Below are positions 12,178 through 20,172 of a stretch of 21,612 nt of DNA, one piece after another. Below the pieces are notes generated by a model that did not search any database, was not told the DNA's origin, and was given only the letters and a program-made list of their open reading frames with translations. Origin of the DNA: a virus; IMG/VR virus record IMGVR_UViG_3300017742_001902, positions 1 through 21,612 of that record; one strand, written 5' to 3'. Within the stretch, counting starts at the first letter, position 1. The number at the start of each line of letters is the position of its first letter. The position numbers were made by a program, and so were the translations under genes.

Positions 12178-14847
12178 ATGCCATATGTAGATGCGATGTT
12201 TGATCGCGATTCCGACATCATTCGAGTTGTCGAACGTAAAGATGGAAAGAGAGCTTTCCGAGAGTTTCCAACAAAATATACCTTTTATTATGAAGATCAA
12301 AGAGGCAAGTACAAGAGTGTGTACGGTGATCCTCTAAGTCGTATTGTATGTAAAAACACCAAAGACTTTCGTAAAGAAGTTGCTATTAACAAAGGCAAAA
12401 ACTTATTCGAAAGCGACATTAATCCTATCTTCCAATGTTTAAGTGAACATTATCTCAATCAAGATGCTCCTAAACTAAACATTGCATTCTTTGATATTGA
12501 GACTGACTTTGATCCAGAGCGCGGCTTTGCTGATCCAAGTGATCCCTTTATGCCTATTACTTCTATCTCTGTATACTTACAATGGTTAGAAACAATGGTA
12601 TGTTTAGCTGTGCCGCCAAAGACACTTACTATGGAGCAAGCAAAAGCAGAACTAGAAGGCATTGACAACGTAATGCTGTTTGAAAAAGAAGGTGATATGA
12701 TTGACACTTTCTTGACACTGATTGAAGATAGTGATATCTTATCAGGTTGGAACAGCGAAGGTTATGATATTCCGTATACTGTAAACAGAACTGCTCGTGT
12801 ACTAAGCAAAGATGACACACGTAGATTCTGTTTGTGGGGACAACTTCCTAAGAAACGTGAGTATGAAAAGTATGGTAAATCAGCTGTTACCTTTGACCTA
12901 ATAGGCAGAGTGCATTTAGATAGTTTGAATTTATATCGTAAATACACGTATGAAGAAAGACACACATATAGACTTGATGCCATTGGCGAAATCGAAGTTG
13001 GCGAAAACAAAGTCCCTTATGAAGGCACTTTGGACGCATTGTACAACAATGACTTTAGAAAGTTCATCGAATACAACATACAAGATACCGCACTACTGGA
13101 CAAGCTGGACAAAAAACTAAGATTTATTGATCTAAGTAACGAACTTGCACACGCAAACACTGTTTTGCTACAGACCACTATGGGTGCTGTTGCTGTTACA
13201 GAGCAAGCTATTGTTAATGAAGCGTGGCACAGAGGTTTACAAGTTCCAAATCGCCCAAAGCGTGATGAAGAAAACACACAAGCCGCTGGTGCATACGTAG
13301 CATTTCCTAAGAAAGGCTTGCACAAGTGGATTGCATCGATGGATTTGAATTCACTGTATCCTAGTGTTATTCGTGCATTAAATATGGGCCAAGAAACAAT
13401 CGTAGGACAAATACGTCCTGAAATATCAGATGCTCGTGTAACAGAAGACATGGGTCTAAAGAAGAAGAGCTTTGCTGGTAGTTGGGAAGGACGTTTTGCT
13501 ACAGAAGAATATGAAGCTGTAATGGAGCAACGCAAAGATGCTTCGTTAACTGTTGACTGGGAAGACGGTCGAAGTGATGTACTGTCAGGTGCAGAAATTT
13601 ATCAGTTAATATTTGACAGCAATATGCCTTGGATGCTTAGTTCAAACGGTACTATATTTACAACAGAGTTTGAAGGCGTTATCCCCGGACTACTAAAACG
13701 TTGGTACAGTGAACGTAAAGACTTGCAGAAAATGTTAAAGAAAGCAAAAGATGCAGGCAACGAAGCAGAAATTGAATATTGGGACAAGCGTCAGCTAGTT
13801 AAAAAGATTAACTTGAATAGTTTGTACGGTGCTATTCTAAATCCTGGTTGTAGATTCTTTGACAAACGTATAGGACAGTCAACTACATTATCAGGTCGTA
13901 CTATTGTTAAACATATGAGTGCAGAAGCAAATAAAGTTATTACAGGTACATATGATCACGTAGGTGATGCAGTTATATATGGTGATACAGACTCTGTGTA
14001 CTTTAGTGCATACCCAGCACTAAAAACAGATATTGAAAACGGCACAATTCCTTGGAACACTGACAAAGCTATTACACTTTATGATCAAGTTGCTGAAGCA
14101 GTAGACGGTACATTTGCTGATATGATGCAAGAAGCATTTCATTGTCCAAAGAGCAGGTCGGACGTTATTGCGGCAGGTAGAGAGATTGTTGCAGAGTCAG
14201 GCTTATATATTACTAAAAAGCGTTATGCGGCACTAGTCGTAGACAACGAAGGCTTTAGAACAGACACAGATGGCAAACCGGGCAAAGTAAAAGCAATGGG
14301 CTTAGACTTGCGTAGGTCAGATACGCCTGTGTTTATGCAGGAGTTCCTAAGTGAACTATTGCTTATGGTACTTACAGACATTCCACAAAAACAAATACTA
14401 GATCGTATTACAGAATTTCGCAAGGAGTTTAGTGAACGCCCTGGTTGGGAGAAAGGTGCGCCAAAACGTGCAAACAAAGTAGGTCACTACAAACGTCTTG
14501 AAGAAAAGCAAGGTAAAGCAAACATGCCTGGGCATGTACGGGCAAGCATTAACTGGAATACGCTCAAGCGTATGAACGGAGACAAGTACTCGCAAGAGAT
14601 TGTTGACGGTATGAAAGTTATTGTTTGTAAACTAAAACAAAACCCACTAGGATATACAAGTGTTGCTTACCCAACAGATGAATTGCGTATTCCAGATTGG
14701 TTTAAGGAACTGCCATTTGACGATGCGGCTATGGCAGAGACTATTATTGATAACAAACTAGATAATTTAATTGGTGTGCTGAACTATCCATTAGAAGATA
14801 CTAAGCAAGACACAACATTTTCAAGTTTGTTTGATTTCGGAGACTAA
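12178..14847 (+). CDS. 43: Family-B DNA polymerase, T4 gp43 type
   Basis: An 889-residue replicative polymerase; T4 gp43 is 898. The 3'-5' exonuclease motifs are present: FFDIETDFD with Asp106/Glu108, SGWNSEGYD at 189-197, and YNIQD at 299-303. The polymerase motifs are intact: DLNSLYPS with Asp389, KKINLNSLYG at 542-551, and YGDTDSVY with Asp603/Asp605. The C-terminus TTFSSLFDFGD resembles the clamp-binding tail of T4-type polymerases, and a clamp gene is in this window. The enzyme should copy the phage genome with proofreading, in complex with the sliding clamp. It may regulate its own translation through the leader hairpin. The Shine-Dalgarno sequence GAAGGAG lies seven bases before the ATG. 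Confidence 0.96.
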   Translation: MPYVDAMFDRDSDIIRVVERKDGKRAFREFPTKYTFYYEDQRGKYKSVYGDPLSRIVCKNTKDFRKEVAINKGKNLFESDINPIFQCLSEHYLNQDAPKLNIAFFDIETDFDPERGFADPSDPFMPITSISVYLQWLETMVCLAVPPKTLTMEQAKAELEGIDNVMLFEKEGDMIDTFLTLIEDSDILSGWNSEGYDIPYTVNRTARVLSKDDTRRFCLWGQLPKKREYEKYGKSAVTFDLIGRVHLDSLNLYRKYTYEERHTYRLDAIGEIEVGENKVPYEGTLDALYNNDFRKFIEYNIQDTALLDKLDKKLRFIDLSNELAHANTVLLQTTMGAVAVTEQAIVNEAWHRGLQVPNRPKRDEENTQAAGAYVAFPKKGLHKWIASMDLNSLYPSVIRALNMGQETIVGQIRPEISDARVTEDMGLKKKSFAGSWEGRFATEEYEAVMEQRKDASLTVDWEDGRSDVLSGAEIYQLIFDSNMPWMLSSNGTIFTTEFEGVIPGLLKRWYSERKDLQKMLKKAKDAGNEAEIEYWDKRQLVKKINLNSLYGAILNPGCRFFDKRIGQSTTLSGRTIVKHMSAEANKVITGTYDHVGDAVIYGDTDSVYFSAYPALKTDIENGTIPWNTDKAITLYDQVAEAVDGTFADMMQEAFHCPKSRSDVIAAGREIVAESGLYITKKRYAALVVDNEGFRTDTDGKPGKVKAMGLDLRRSDTPVFMQEFLSELLLMVLTDIPQKQILDRITEFRKEFSERPGWEKGAPKRANKVGHYKRLEEKQGKANMPGHVRASINWNTLKRMNGDKYSQEIVDGMKVIVCKLKQNPLGYTSVAYPTDELRIPDWFKELPFDDAAMAETIIDNKLDNLIGVLNYPLEDTKQDTTFSSLFDFGD

Positions 14848-14848
14848 A

Positions 14849-14962
14849 ATGAAGATTAAATTCGAAGCAGAAATAGATACTGAGAACACTCAGGACCTAA
14901 ATACTATTGAAGAATTAATTGCATTGCTAAAAAATTTAGCAGACAACTATTACGAGGAGTAA
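14849..14962 (+). CDS. 37-residue acidic protein between polymerase and reductase genes
   Basis: The ATG at 14849 lies one base after the polymerase stop, with CGGAG upstream, and the frame ends at 14962, one base before the next ATG. The product is acidic and helical (IEELIALLKNLADNYYEE). It fills the gap exactly and its last codons carry the Shine-Dalgarno sequence of the next gene, so it is probably translated. The function is unknown. Confidence 0.6.
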   Translation: MKIKFEAEIDTENTQDLNTIEELIALLKNLADNYYEE

Positions 14963-14963
14963 G

Positions 14964-15671
14964 ATGAACCTAAAAGTAACAGAAGTACAGCACTATACAG
15001 ATACGTTATTTCGTATTCGTACAGAACGCCCTAGTACATATAGATTCACAGCAGGTGAATTTACAATGATAGGTATGGGCGATAATGATGTTATGCGAGC
15101 TTACTCTTTTACAAGTGGTCCATATGATGAATACTTAGAGTTTTATAGTATTAAAGTACCAGATGGTCCTCTTACTAGCAGACTACAGCATATTAAAGTA
15201 GGTGACGAGCTTGAAGTAGGTAAAAAACCTACAGGCACACTTACATTAGCCAACTTAGAGCTAGGCGGCAACTTATGGTTGTTAGCTACAGGCACTGGCA
15301 TAGCACCGTTTATATCGCTTCTAAGAGACCCTACAACGTATGATCACTTTGATCAGATACATGTATACTGGAGTGTACGTAAAGCGGCAGAACTAGAAGC
15401 ATACGATAGTTTTTTACAAGAACAAGGTATTAAGTATACAGCAATAGTTACACAAGATCCTGAATGGACAGGACATAATAAACGTATAACAACATTTATT
15501 AGAGCAGGACAGATAGTACCTAATTTAGAACCTAGCGATCACAAAGTTATGATCTGCGGTAGTTTAGATTTTAATAACGAAGTAGCAGGCATGTTTGATG
15601 GCTGGGGATTTAAAGAAGGAAATCGTAAACAAGCGGGAACGTTTGTACAAGAAAAGGCATTTGTATCATGA
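14964..15671 (+). CDS. fpr: Ferredoxin/flavodoxin-NADP+ reductase
   Basis: A 235-residue FAD enzyme of the bacterial Fpr class. The FAD-binding half has RAYSFTS at 45-51 and GPLTSRLQ at 68-75. The NADP-binding half has ATGTGIAPF at 108-116 and MICG near 191-194. The C-terminus QEKAFVS resembles the long-tailed proteobacterial subclass that ends in an AFV-type extension. It moves electrons between NADPH and ferredoxin or flavodoxin in the cytoplasm. No ferredoxin is encoded here, so it would work with host carriers, for example to feed reductases or radical SAM enzymes. It overlaps the cytidylyltransferase gene by four bases (ATGA) and has a strong GAGGAG. Confidence 0.88.
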   Translation: MNLKVTEVQHYTDTLFRIRTERPSTYRFTAGEFTMIGMGDNDVMRAYSFTSGPYDEYLEFYSIKVPDGPLTSRLQHIKVGDELEVGKKPTGTLTLANLELGGNLWLLATGTGIAPFISLLRDPTTYDHFDQIHVYWSVRKAAELEAYDSFLQEQGIKYTAIVTQDPEWTGHNKRITTFIRAGQIVPNLEPSDHKVMICGSLDFNNEVAGMFDGWGFKEGNRKQAGTFVQEKAFVS

Positions 15672-16072
15672 AAGTAGGATTTACTTGTAGTACGTTTGAT
15701 TTGTTACACGCAGGACATTTAATTATGTTACGTGAAGCAAAAGAACAATGTGATTATCTTATATGCGGATTACAAGTTGATCCAAGTATAGATAGAAAAG
15801 AAAAGAACGCACCTATACAAACTGTAGTAGAACGCTACACACAACTAAAAGGTGTTGAGTATGTAGATGAAATTATTCCATACGGCACTGAAGCTGATTT
15901 AGAAGACATCCTTAGTATGTACCCAATTGATGTACGCATACTAGGAGAAGAATATCGCGACAAAGATTTTACAGGCAAGGACATTTGCCGTAAACGTGAT
16001 ATTGATTTACACTTTAATAAACGAGACCATCGTTTTAGTACAAGTGATTTACGGAGAAGAGTTTGTGAATAA
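15668..16072 (+). CDS. Cytidylyltransferase-like protein (TagD type)
   Basis: A 134-residue single-domain nucleotidyltransferase. CSTFDLLHAGH at 7-17 gives the HxGH nucleotide-binding motif, and HRFSTSDLRRRV near 120-131 matches the RxxxSTSxLR-like closing motif of glycerol-3-phosphate or similar cytidylyltransferases, whose usual length is close to 130. It should transfer CMP from CTP to a phosphorylated alcohol or sugar. The exact substrate is unknown. It sits in an operon with a phosphomannomutase-like enzyme and an SDR epimerase, suggesting activated-sugar or polyol synthesis. ADP-transferring relatives cannot be excluded. Confidence 0.82.
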   Translation: MKVGFTCSTFDLLHAGHLIMLREAKEQCDYLICGLQVDPSIDRKEKNAPIQTVVERYTQLKGVEYVDEIIPYGTEADLEDILSMYPIDVRILGEEYRDKDFTGKDICRKRDIDLHFNKRDHRFSTSDLRRRVCE

Positions 16073-16778
16073 ATTTATATTTGATGTAGACGGCACACTA
16101 ACACCAAGCCGTGGAAAAATTAATAAAGAATTTGAACAATGGTTCTTAGATTTTTGTTTAAACCAAGATGTGTATCTAGTTACAGGTAGTGATCATCCTA
16201 AGACTGTAGAACAAGTTGGTGAAGCTATTGTAAATGCATGTAAACGTGTTTATAATTGTAGTGGTTCTGATGTATATGAAAAAGGCAAGAACATAAGAAC
16301 AAATAGTTGGTCAATGCCTAAAGAGCAAATGAACTGGTTGGAAGATAGATTAGAAGAAAGTGCCTTTAATTTACGTACAGGCAACCATATTGAACAACGA
16401 CCTGGTATGGTTAACTTTAGTATAGTAGGACGTAATGCTAATCTTGAAGAACGTGCAAGATATGTAGCTTACGATAAGTTTGAAAACGAACGCAAATTAA
16501 TTGCAGACTTATTTGAACAACGCTTTCCACATATGCAAGCTACAGTAGGTGGCGAAACAGGTATTGATATTGCTCCTTTAGGTGCAGACAAAAGTCAAAT
16601 ACTTGCAGACTTTAACAAAAACGATAGAATATTATTCTTTGGTGATGCAATGGAAGAAGGCGGCAATGATTATCCGTTAGCAGTAGCATTAACTAACGGC
16701 GGATCTTTTGGAGTCAATGGATGGCAAGAGACTTGGAAACACTTACAAGATAAAAACATTTATAAAGGTTCAGTATAA
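16065..16778 (+). CDS. HAD enzyme resembling eukaryotic-type phosphomannomutase
   Basis: A 237-residue protein. I choose GTG 16065: GGAGAAGAG stands just before it, the HAD motif begins at once (FDVDGTLTPSRG, Asp7 and Asp9), and the upstream in-frame ATG at 15996 lies within the previous gene. Further matches to the eukaryotic PMM family run in order: TGSD in the motif II region, RPGMVNFSIVGRN followed by EERARYVAYDK, VGGETGIDIAPLGADKSQIL, and FFGDAMEEGGNDYPLA (motif IV). Human PMM2 is 246 residues, so length fits. PMM interconverts mannose 6-phosphate and mannose 1-phosphate through a phospho-Asp. A plain sugar-phosphatase activity is possible. It overlaps the previous gene by eight bases and the next by one. 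Confidence 0.8.
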   Translation: MNKFIFDVDGTLTPSRGKINKEFEQWFLDFCLNQDVYLVTGSDHPKTVEQVGEAIVNACKRVYNCSGSDVYEKGKNIRTNSWSMPKEQMNWLEDRLEESAFNLRTGNHIEQRPGMVNFSIVGRNANLEERARYVAYDKFENERKLIADLFEQRFPHMQATVGGETGIDIAPLGADKSQILADFNKNDRILFFGDAMEEGGNDYPLAVALTNGGSFGVNGWQETWKHLQDKNIYKGSV

Positions 16779-17563
16779 TGAAAATATTACTAACTGGTCA
16801 TAAAGGATTTATTGGTAGTTCATTATATAATGCACTTACATTGAATCATGAAGTTACAGGTATTGATTTAAAGGATGGTTGGGATAGAGATCATTTAAAT
16901 AATAATCAAGACTTACTAACTTGTGATTTTCCTAATATAGAATTTGATTTAATTATACATTTAGCAGGTAAAAGTGGAGTACGTGAAAGTTTTACAGACC
17001 CTGCAGGATATTGGAATAACAATGTAGAAGCAAGTAGACGTTTGTTTGACCGTTATCCTGATACACGTATACTATATGCAAGTAGTTCAAGTGCTTACGA
17101 GCCCGATTTGAACCCTTATGCGGCGTCTAAGTTTGTATTAGAAGAACTAGCAGAACGTTATCCTGATACATTAGGTATGCGTTTTCATACTGTGTATAGT
17201 GATAACTGTCCTAGAGAAAATATGTTCTTTAATAAACTACGAAACGGTAAACTTGAGTACACAACATCACATTATAGAGATTTTATACACTTATTAGATC
17301 TAATTGATGCAATACAAATCCTTATTAATAACAAACATGTAAATGGAATTATTGATATTGGTACAGGAAAGCCAATAAAGATCCAAACACTTGCACCTGA
17401 CTTACCAGTACGTATAACCACCCCAGGTGAACGTCAGTGGACTTGTGCAAATACAGAAAAAATGAAACGTTTAGGCTTTAAACCTAAATACTCGGTAGAA
17501 AAGTTCTTGACAAACAGCAACTTAGACAATATAATATATATAAACAATGGAGAAAAGGTATGA
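16778..17563 (+). CDS. NAD-dependent epimerase/dehydratase (extended SDR)
   Basis: A 261-residue extended short-chain dehydrogenase. The N-terminal Rossmann motif is GHKGFIGSS, with an Asp (GIDL) at the end of beta-2 that favours NAD. The active-site region has SSSSAYEPD followed by NPYAASK, the YxxxK pair. The length is shorter than the usual 300-330 residues, mostly in the substrate domain. Such enzymes epimerise, dehydrate or reduce nucleotide sugars. With the cytidylyltransferase and phosphomannomutase-like genes just upstream it suggests a small activated-sugar pathway. Its 3' end contains the clamp-gene promoter and it overlaps the clamp gene by four bases. Confidence 0.85.
   Translation: MKILLTGHKGFIGSSLYNALTLNHEVTGIDLKDGWDRDHLNNNQDLLTCDFPNIEFDLIIHLAGKSGVRESFTDPAGYWNNNVEASRRLFDRYPDTRILYASSSSAYEPDLNPYAASKFVLEELAERYPDTLGMRFHTVYSDNCPRENMFFNKLRNGKLEYTTSHYRDFIHLLDLIDAIQILINNKHVNGIIDIGTGKPIKIQTLAPDLPVRITTPGERQWTCANTEKMKRLGFKPKYSVEKFLTNSNLDNIIYINNGEKV
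17507..17535 (+). promoter_or_regulatory. Perfect consensus sigma70 promoter before the sliding-clamp gene
   Basis: TTGACA (17507-17512) and TATAAT (17530-17535) are 17 bases apart, inside the end of the epimerase gene. The predicted start is near 17542, giving an 18-base leader with GGAGAAAAGG before the ATG at 17560. It lets clamp expression be uncoupled from the sugar operon. Confidence 0.8.
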
Positions 17564-18288
17564 AAGACATATTACAAGACGTGGTAGCCCACACACACGC
17601 ACTAGGGTTCCTATCGTTAGTTAAAGTTAGCAACGACGATGGCACAGCAATTGACTCAATGGCTGAAGATCGAAGTGTTATTTTAACAGGATCAACAAGC
17701 ACACCAGTTGCAGAATTTACAGGCACATTTGGTATGCCTAACTTAGACAAGTTAGCATTGCATTTGAAAAATCCTGAGTATCAAAAAGATGCAAAGATTG
17801 ATGTAGTGCAAGCAGAGCGTAACGGCGAAACTATTCCAACACACATTCACTTTGAAAATGCAACAGGTGACTTTGAAAATGACTATCGCTTTATGAATAA
17901 AGCAATCATTGAAGAAAAACTAAAAACTGTTAAATTTAAAGGTGCAAGCTGGGCAGTAGAGTTTGCTCCAAGCATGGCAAGTATTGCACGTATGAAGTTG
18001 ATGAGTGCGGCACACGCAGAAGAACCTACATTTAATGTCAAGACTGTAGATGGTAACTTAGTATTCAGCTTTGGTGATGCAAGTACACACGCAGGCGAGT
18101 TTGTATTCCAACACGGAGTAGAAGGTACATTAACACACACTTGGAGTTGGCCTGTAGCACAAACACAAGCAATTCTAAACTTAGATGGTGACCTAACAAT
18201 GAGCATTAGTGATCAAGGTGCTATGAAGATTAGTGTTGATAGTGGCATGGTCAAGTACGATTATATTTTACCAGCGCAGAGCAAGTAG
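17560..18288 (+). CDS. 45: DNA polymerase sliding clamp, T4 gp45 type
   Basis: A 242-residue protein; T4 gp45 is 228. It has the two-domain clamp look: an N-terminal half with the PNLDKLALHL segment where gp45-type clamps have YDLNGFLG, and a second half of short strands, with a turn (MANIARM-like helix at about 145-150) and a C-terminal MVKYDYILPAQ. No Cys, signal or catalytic motif is present, as expected. The trimeric ring would hold the polymerase on DNA and, in T4, also activates late transcription through gp33/gp55. Sequence divergence from T4 is large, so the call rests on length, pattern and neighbourhood. The strong promoter upstream suits an early replication gene. Confidence 0.7.
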   Translation: MKDILQDVVAHTHALGFLSLVKVSNDDGTAIDSMAEDRSVILTGSTSTPVAEFTGTFGMPNLDKLALHLKNPEYQKDAKIDVVQAERNGETIPTHIHFENATGDFENDYRFMNKAIIEEKLKTVKFKGASWAVEFAPSMASIARMKLMSAAHAEEPTFNVKTVDGNLVFSFGDASTHAGEFVFQHGVEGTLTHTWSWPVAQTQAILNLDGDLTMSISDQGAMKISVDSGMVKYDYILPAQSK

Positions 18289-18291
18289 AAT

Positions 18292-19818
18292 ATGCGGAAA
18301 GATTTAACTACAGAACAAAAAGATTATGCACGTTTTTTACCTGCACTTAGTGGCTTCTATGCTACATACGTAGGTAAGCAACGTTTCGACGAGTATGTAG
18401 ATAAGTCGCGAATTCCTAGTAACTTTACACACGGTGTTGAAAGTCTAAACTATCTAAATGCACAAGAAGGCCAGTTCCAATATAAATGGAGTCTATACTC
18501 GGCAGGACATGCTGACTTAGATACAACTAAGGTTGTGCCTAAAGAAGACATGGTTCGTAATAGGGATAGAGACAACACTTGGTTACTTGGTGACTCAGGT
18601 GGTTTCCAAATTGGTAAAGGTGTTTGGGAAGGCGACTGGAAAGATCCTAATTGTCCTAAAGCGCAAAAGAAACGTGACGGTGTGTTACGTTGGATGGACG
18701 CTTACATGGACTATGGTATGATACTTGATATTCCAGCTTGGGTAGCACGTTCTCCTGAAGGTGCAAAAGCAACAGGTATTAGTACATACGATGAAGCTGT
18801 TAAAGCAACACGCATTAACAATGACTACTGGATGAAACATAGAACAGGTGCTTGTAAATTTCTAAACGTACTACAAGGTGAGAATCATGCAGATGCTGAT
18901 GACTGGTACGAGCAAATGAAAGATTATTGTGATCCAGCAAAGTATCCTGACAATCATTTTAACGGTTGGTCAATGGGTGGACAGAACATGTGCGATGTGC
19001 ATTTGGTTCTAAAACGCATAGTTACATTACACTTTGATAACCTACTACAGCAAGGCATACACGATGTAATGCACTTCTTAGGCACATCTAAACTAGAATG
19101 GGCTACACTATTAACTGATATACAACGAGCCGTAAGAAAGAATTATAATGAAAACTTTACTGCCACATTTGACTGCGCTAGTCCTTTCCTTGCAACCGCA
19201 AATGGACAGATCTACATTCAGAATGAAACTGAAGACAGAAGCAAATGGACGTATCGTATGGTGCCATCAGTTGACGATAAGAAGTATGCTTCAGACAACC
19301 GTGGATTTAGAGACACTGTTATATCAGATGGGGTATTTAAAAACTTTGAAGACTCACCGCTTACCGCAGAACTCAAAGTATCGGACGTTTGCACTTATGC
19401 TCCAGGCGACCTAAACAAGATTGGTAAAGAAGGAAAGACATCATGGGATAGTTTTTCATATGCGATCCAAATGGGTCATAACGTGTGGAGTCACATTAAT
19501 GCAGTTCAAGAAGCAAACAGACAATACGACAATGGAGTTATTCCAAAAATGCTTGTACAAGAGCAATTTGACAGGATTCTATTTAGAGATGTTGTGGAAG
19601 AAATATTCGCAATTGACAACAAAGAAGAAGCCCTAGCAAAGATTGATGAGTATTCAAAGTTTTGGATGGCTATTCCAGGTACAAGAGGTGCTATTGGTAA
19701 AAAGACTGTAAACGCTAGTACACACTTTAATGCATTGTTTGATGTTGAAGAACCGATTGTCAATGAAGACGAATTAGATGAAACTAAATTGGAGAACCTT
19801 GAGGATGAGCAATTATGA
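18292..19818 (+). CDS. tRNA-guanine transglycosylase/DpdA-like enzyme, candidate DNA 7-deazaguanine transglycosylase
   Basis: A 508-residue TIM-barrel enzyme of the TGT superfamily. Catalytic landmarks occur in TGT order: LLGDSGGFQ with Asp101 (base-binding acid), GMILDIPAW with Asp146, NVLQGE at 192-197, GWSMGG at 225-230, and FDCASP at 293-298 with Asp294 in the nucleophile position. Near the end, IQMGHNVWSHINAVQEANRQY resembles the TGT helix that carries a zinc-ligand His, but the CxCxxC ligands are reduced to one Cys (DVCTYAP, about 366-370). Phage DpdA proteins of this superfamily swap guanine in DNA for 7-deazaguanines, which blocks host restriction enzymes. The position beside the clamp and among replication genes favours DNA over tRNA as substrate. 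No preQ0 synthesis genes lie in this window. The Shine-Dalgarno sequence is weak. Confidence 0.78.
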   Translation: MRKDLTTEQKDYARFLPALSGFYATYVGKQRFDEYVDKSRIPSNFTHGVESLNYLNAQEGQFQYKWSLYSAGHADLDTTKVVPKEDMVRNRDRDNTWLLGDSGGFQIGKGVWEGDWKDPNCPKAQKKRDGVLRWMDAYMDYGMILDIPAWVARSPEGAKATGISTYDEAVKATRINNDYWMKHRTGACKFLNVLQGENHADADDWYEQMKDYCDPAKYPDNHFNGWSMGGQNMCDVHLVLKRIVTLHFDNLLQQGIHDVMHFLGTSKLEWATLLTDIQRAVRKNYNENFTATFDCASPFLATANGQIYIQNETEDRSKWTYRMVPSVDDKKYASDNRGFRDTVISDGVFKNFEDSPLTAELKVSDVCTYAPGDLNKIGKEGKTSWDSFSYAIQMGHNVWSHINAVQEANRQYDNGVIPKMLVQEQFDRILFRDVVEEIFAIDNKEEALAKIDEYSKFWMAIPGTRGAIGKKTVNASTHFNALFDVEEPIVNEDELDETKLENLEDEQL

Positions 19819-20014
19819 AAATGAGGAAGACAAACTCAGAGCCCACTACGACGAACTAAAACGGAAACATAGAGAGCTTGACGAAGAACTTGAAACCAAG
19901 TATAATAATGTTACAGTAACAGAAGAAGTGCGTAGAATGAAAACAATGAAACTTTATCTAAAGGACGAAATGCATCGAATTAACTTATATCTAATACAAA
20001 AAGGTTTAGAATGA
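19805..20014 (+). CDS. Small coiled-coil protein, DUF465/YdcH-like
   Basis: A 69-residue, highly charged helical protein. The start at 19805 (MSNYENEEDK) is preferred because GGAG lies 10 bases upstream; an ATG at 19778 is further inside the preceding gene. The order HYDELKRKHRELDEEL, then a short polar turn, then LKDEMHRINLYLI matches the two-helix hairpin of YdcH-like proteins, which are of unknown function. It overlaps the transglycosylase gene by 14 bases and the next small gene by four (ATGA), so all are probably cotranslated. Confidence 0.62.
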   Translation: MSNYENEEDKLRAHYDELKRKHRELDEELETKYNNVTVTEEVRRMKTMKLYLKDEMHRINLYLIQKGLE

Positions 20015-20172
20015 GTCAACTAACTGAAAAACAGGCTAGAAAAGACTTTAGAGAAATGCGTAAAAAAGACAAGATATTTTCTGAGCTTTGGCCTGATACA
20101 GATAGACAATTTTACGAATGGTGCTCTAATTACTTAGACTATAAGCACATTAAGGATAAAGATGAAACGTGA
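20011..20172 (+). CDS. 53-residue basic protein
   Basis: The ATG at 20011 overlaps the previous stop by four bases (ATGA) and is preceded by AAAAGG. The 53-residue product has a Lys/Arg-rich helix (EKQARKDFREMRKKDKIF) and an aromatic, acidic second half (FYEWCSNYLDY). It exactly fills the space between its neighbours and overlaps the next gene by 11 bases, so I take it as real. The function is unknown. Confidence 0.6.
   Translation: MSQLTEKQARKDFREMRKKDKIFSELWPDTDRQFYEWCSNYLDYKHIKDKDET

Noticed and set aside
13017-13535. Long minus-strand open frames, such as those over the polymerase, clpA and 6546-7007
   Set aside because: They lie wholly inside well-supported + strand genes, have no ribosome sites or recognisable domains, and their composition looks like antisense codon shadow.
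15996-16064. Upstream ATG extension of the phosphomannomutase-like gene
   Set aside because: It would add 23 residues inside the cytidylyltransferase gene, while the GTG at 16065 has a strong Shine-Dalgarno sequence and begins right at the HAD motif.
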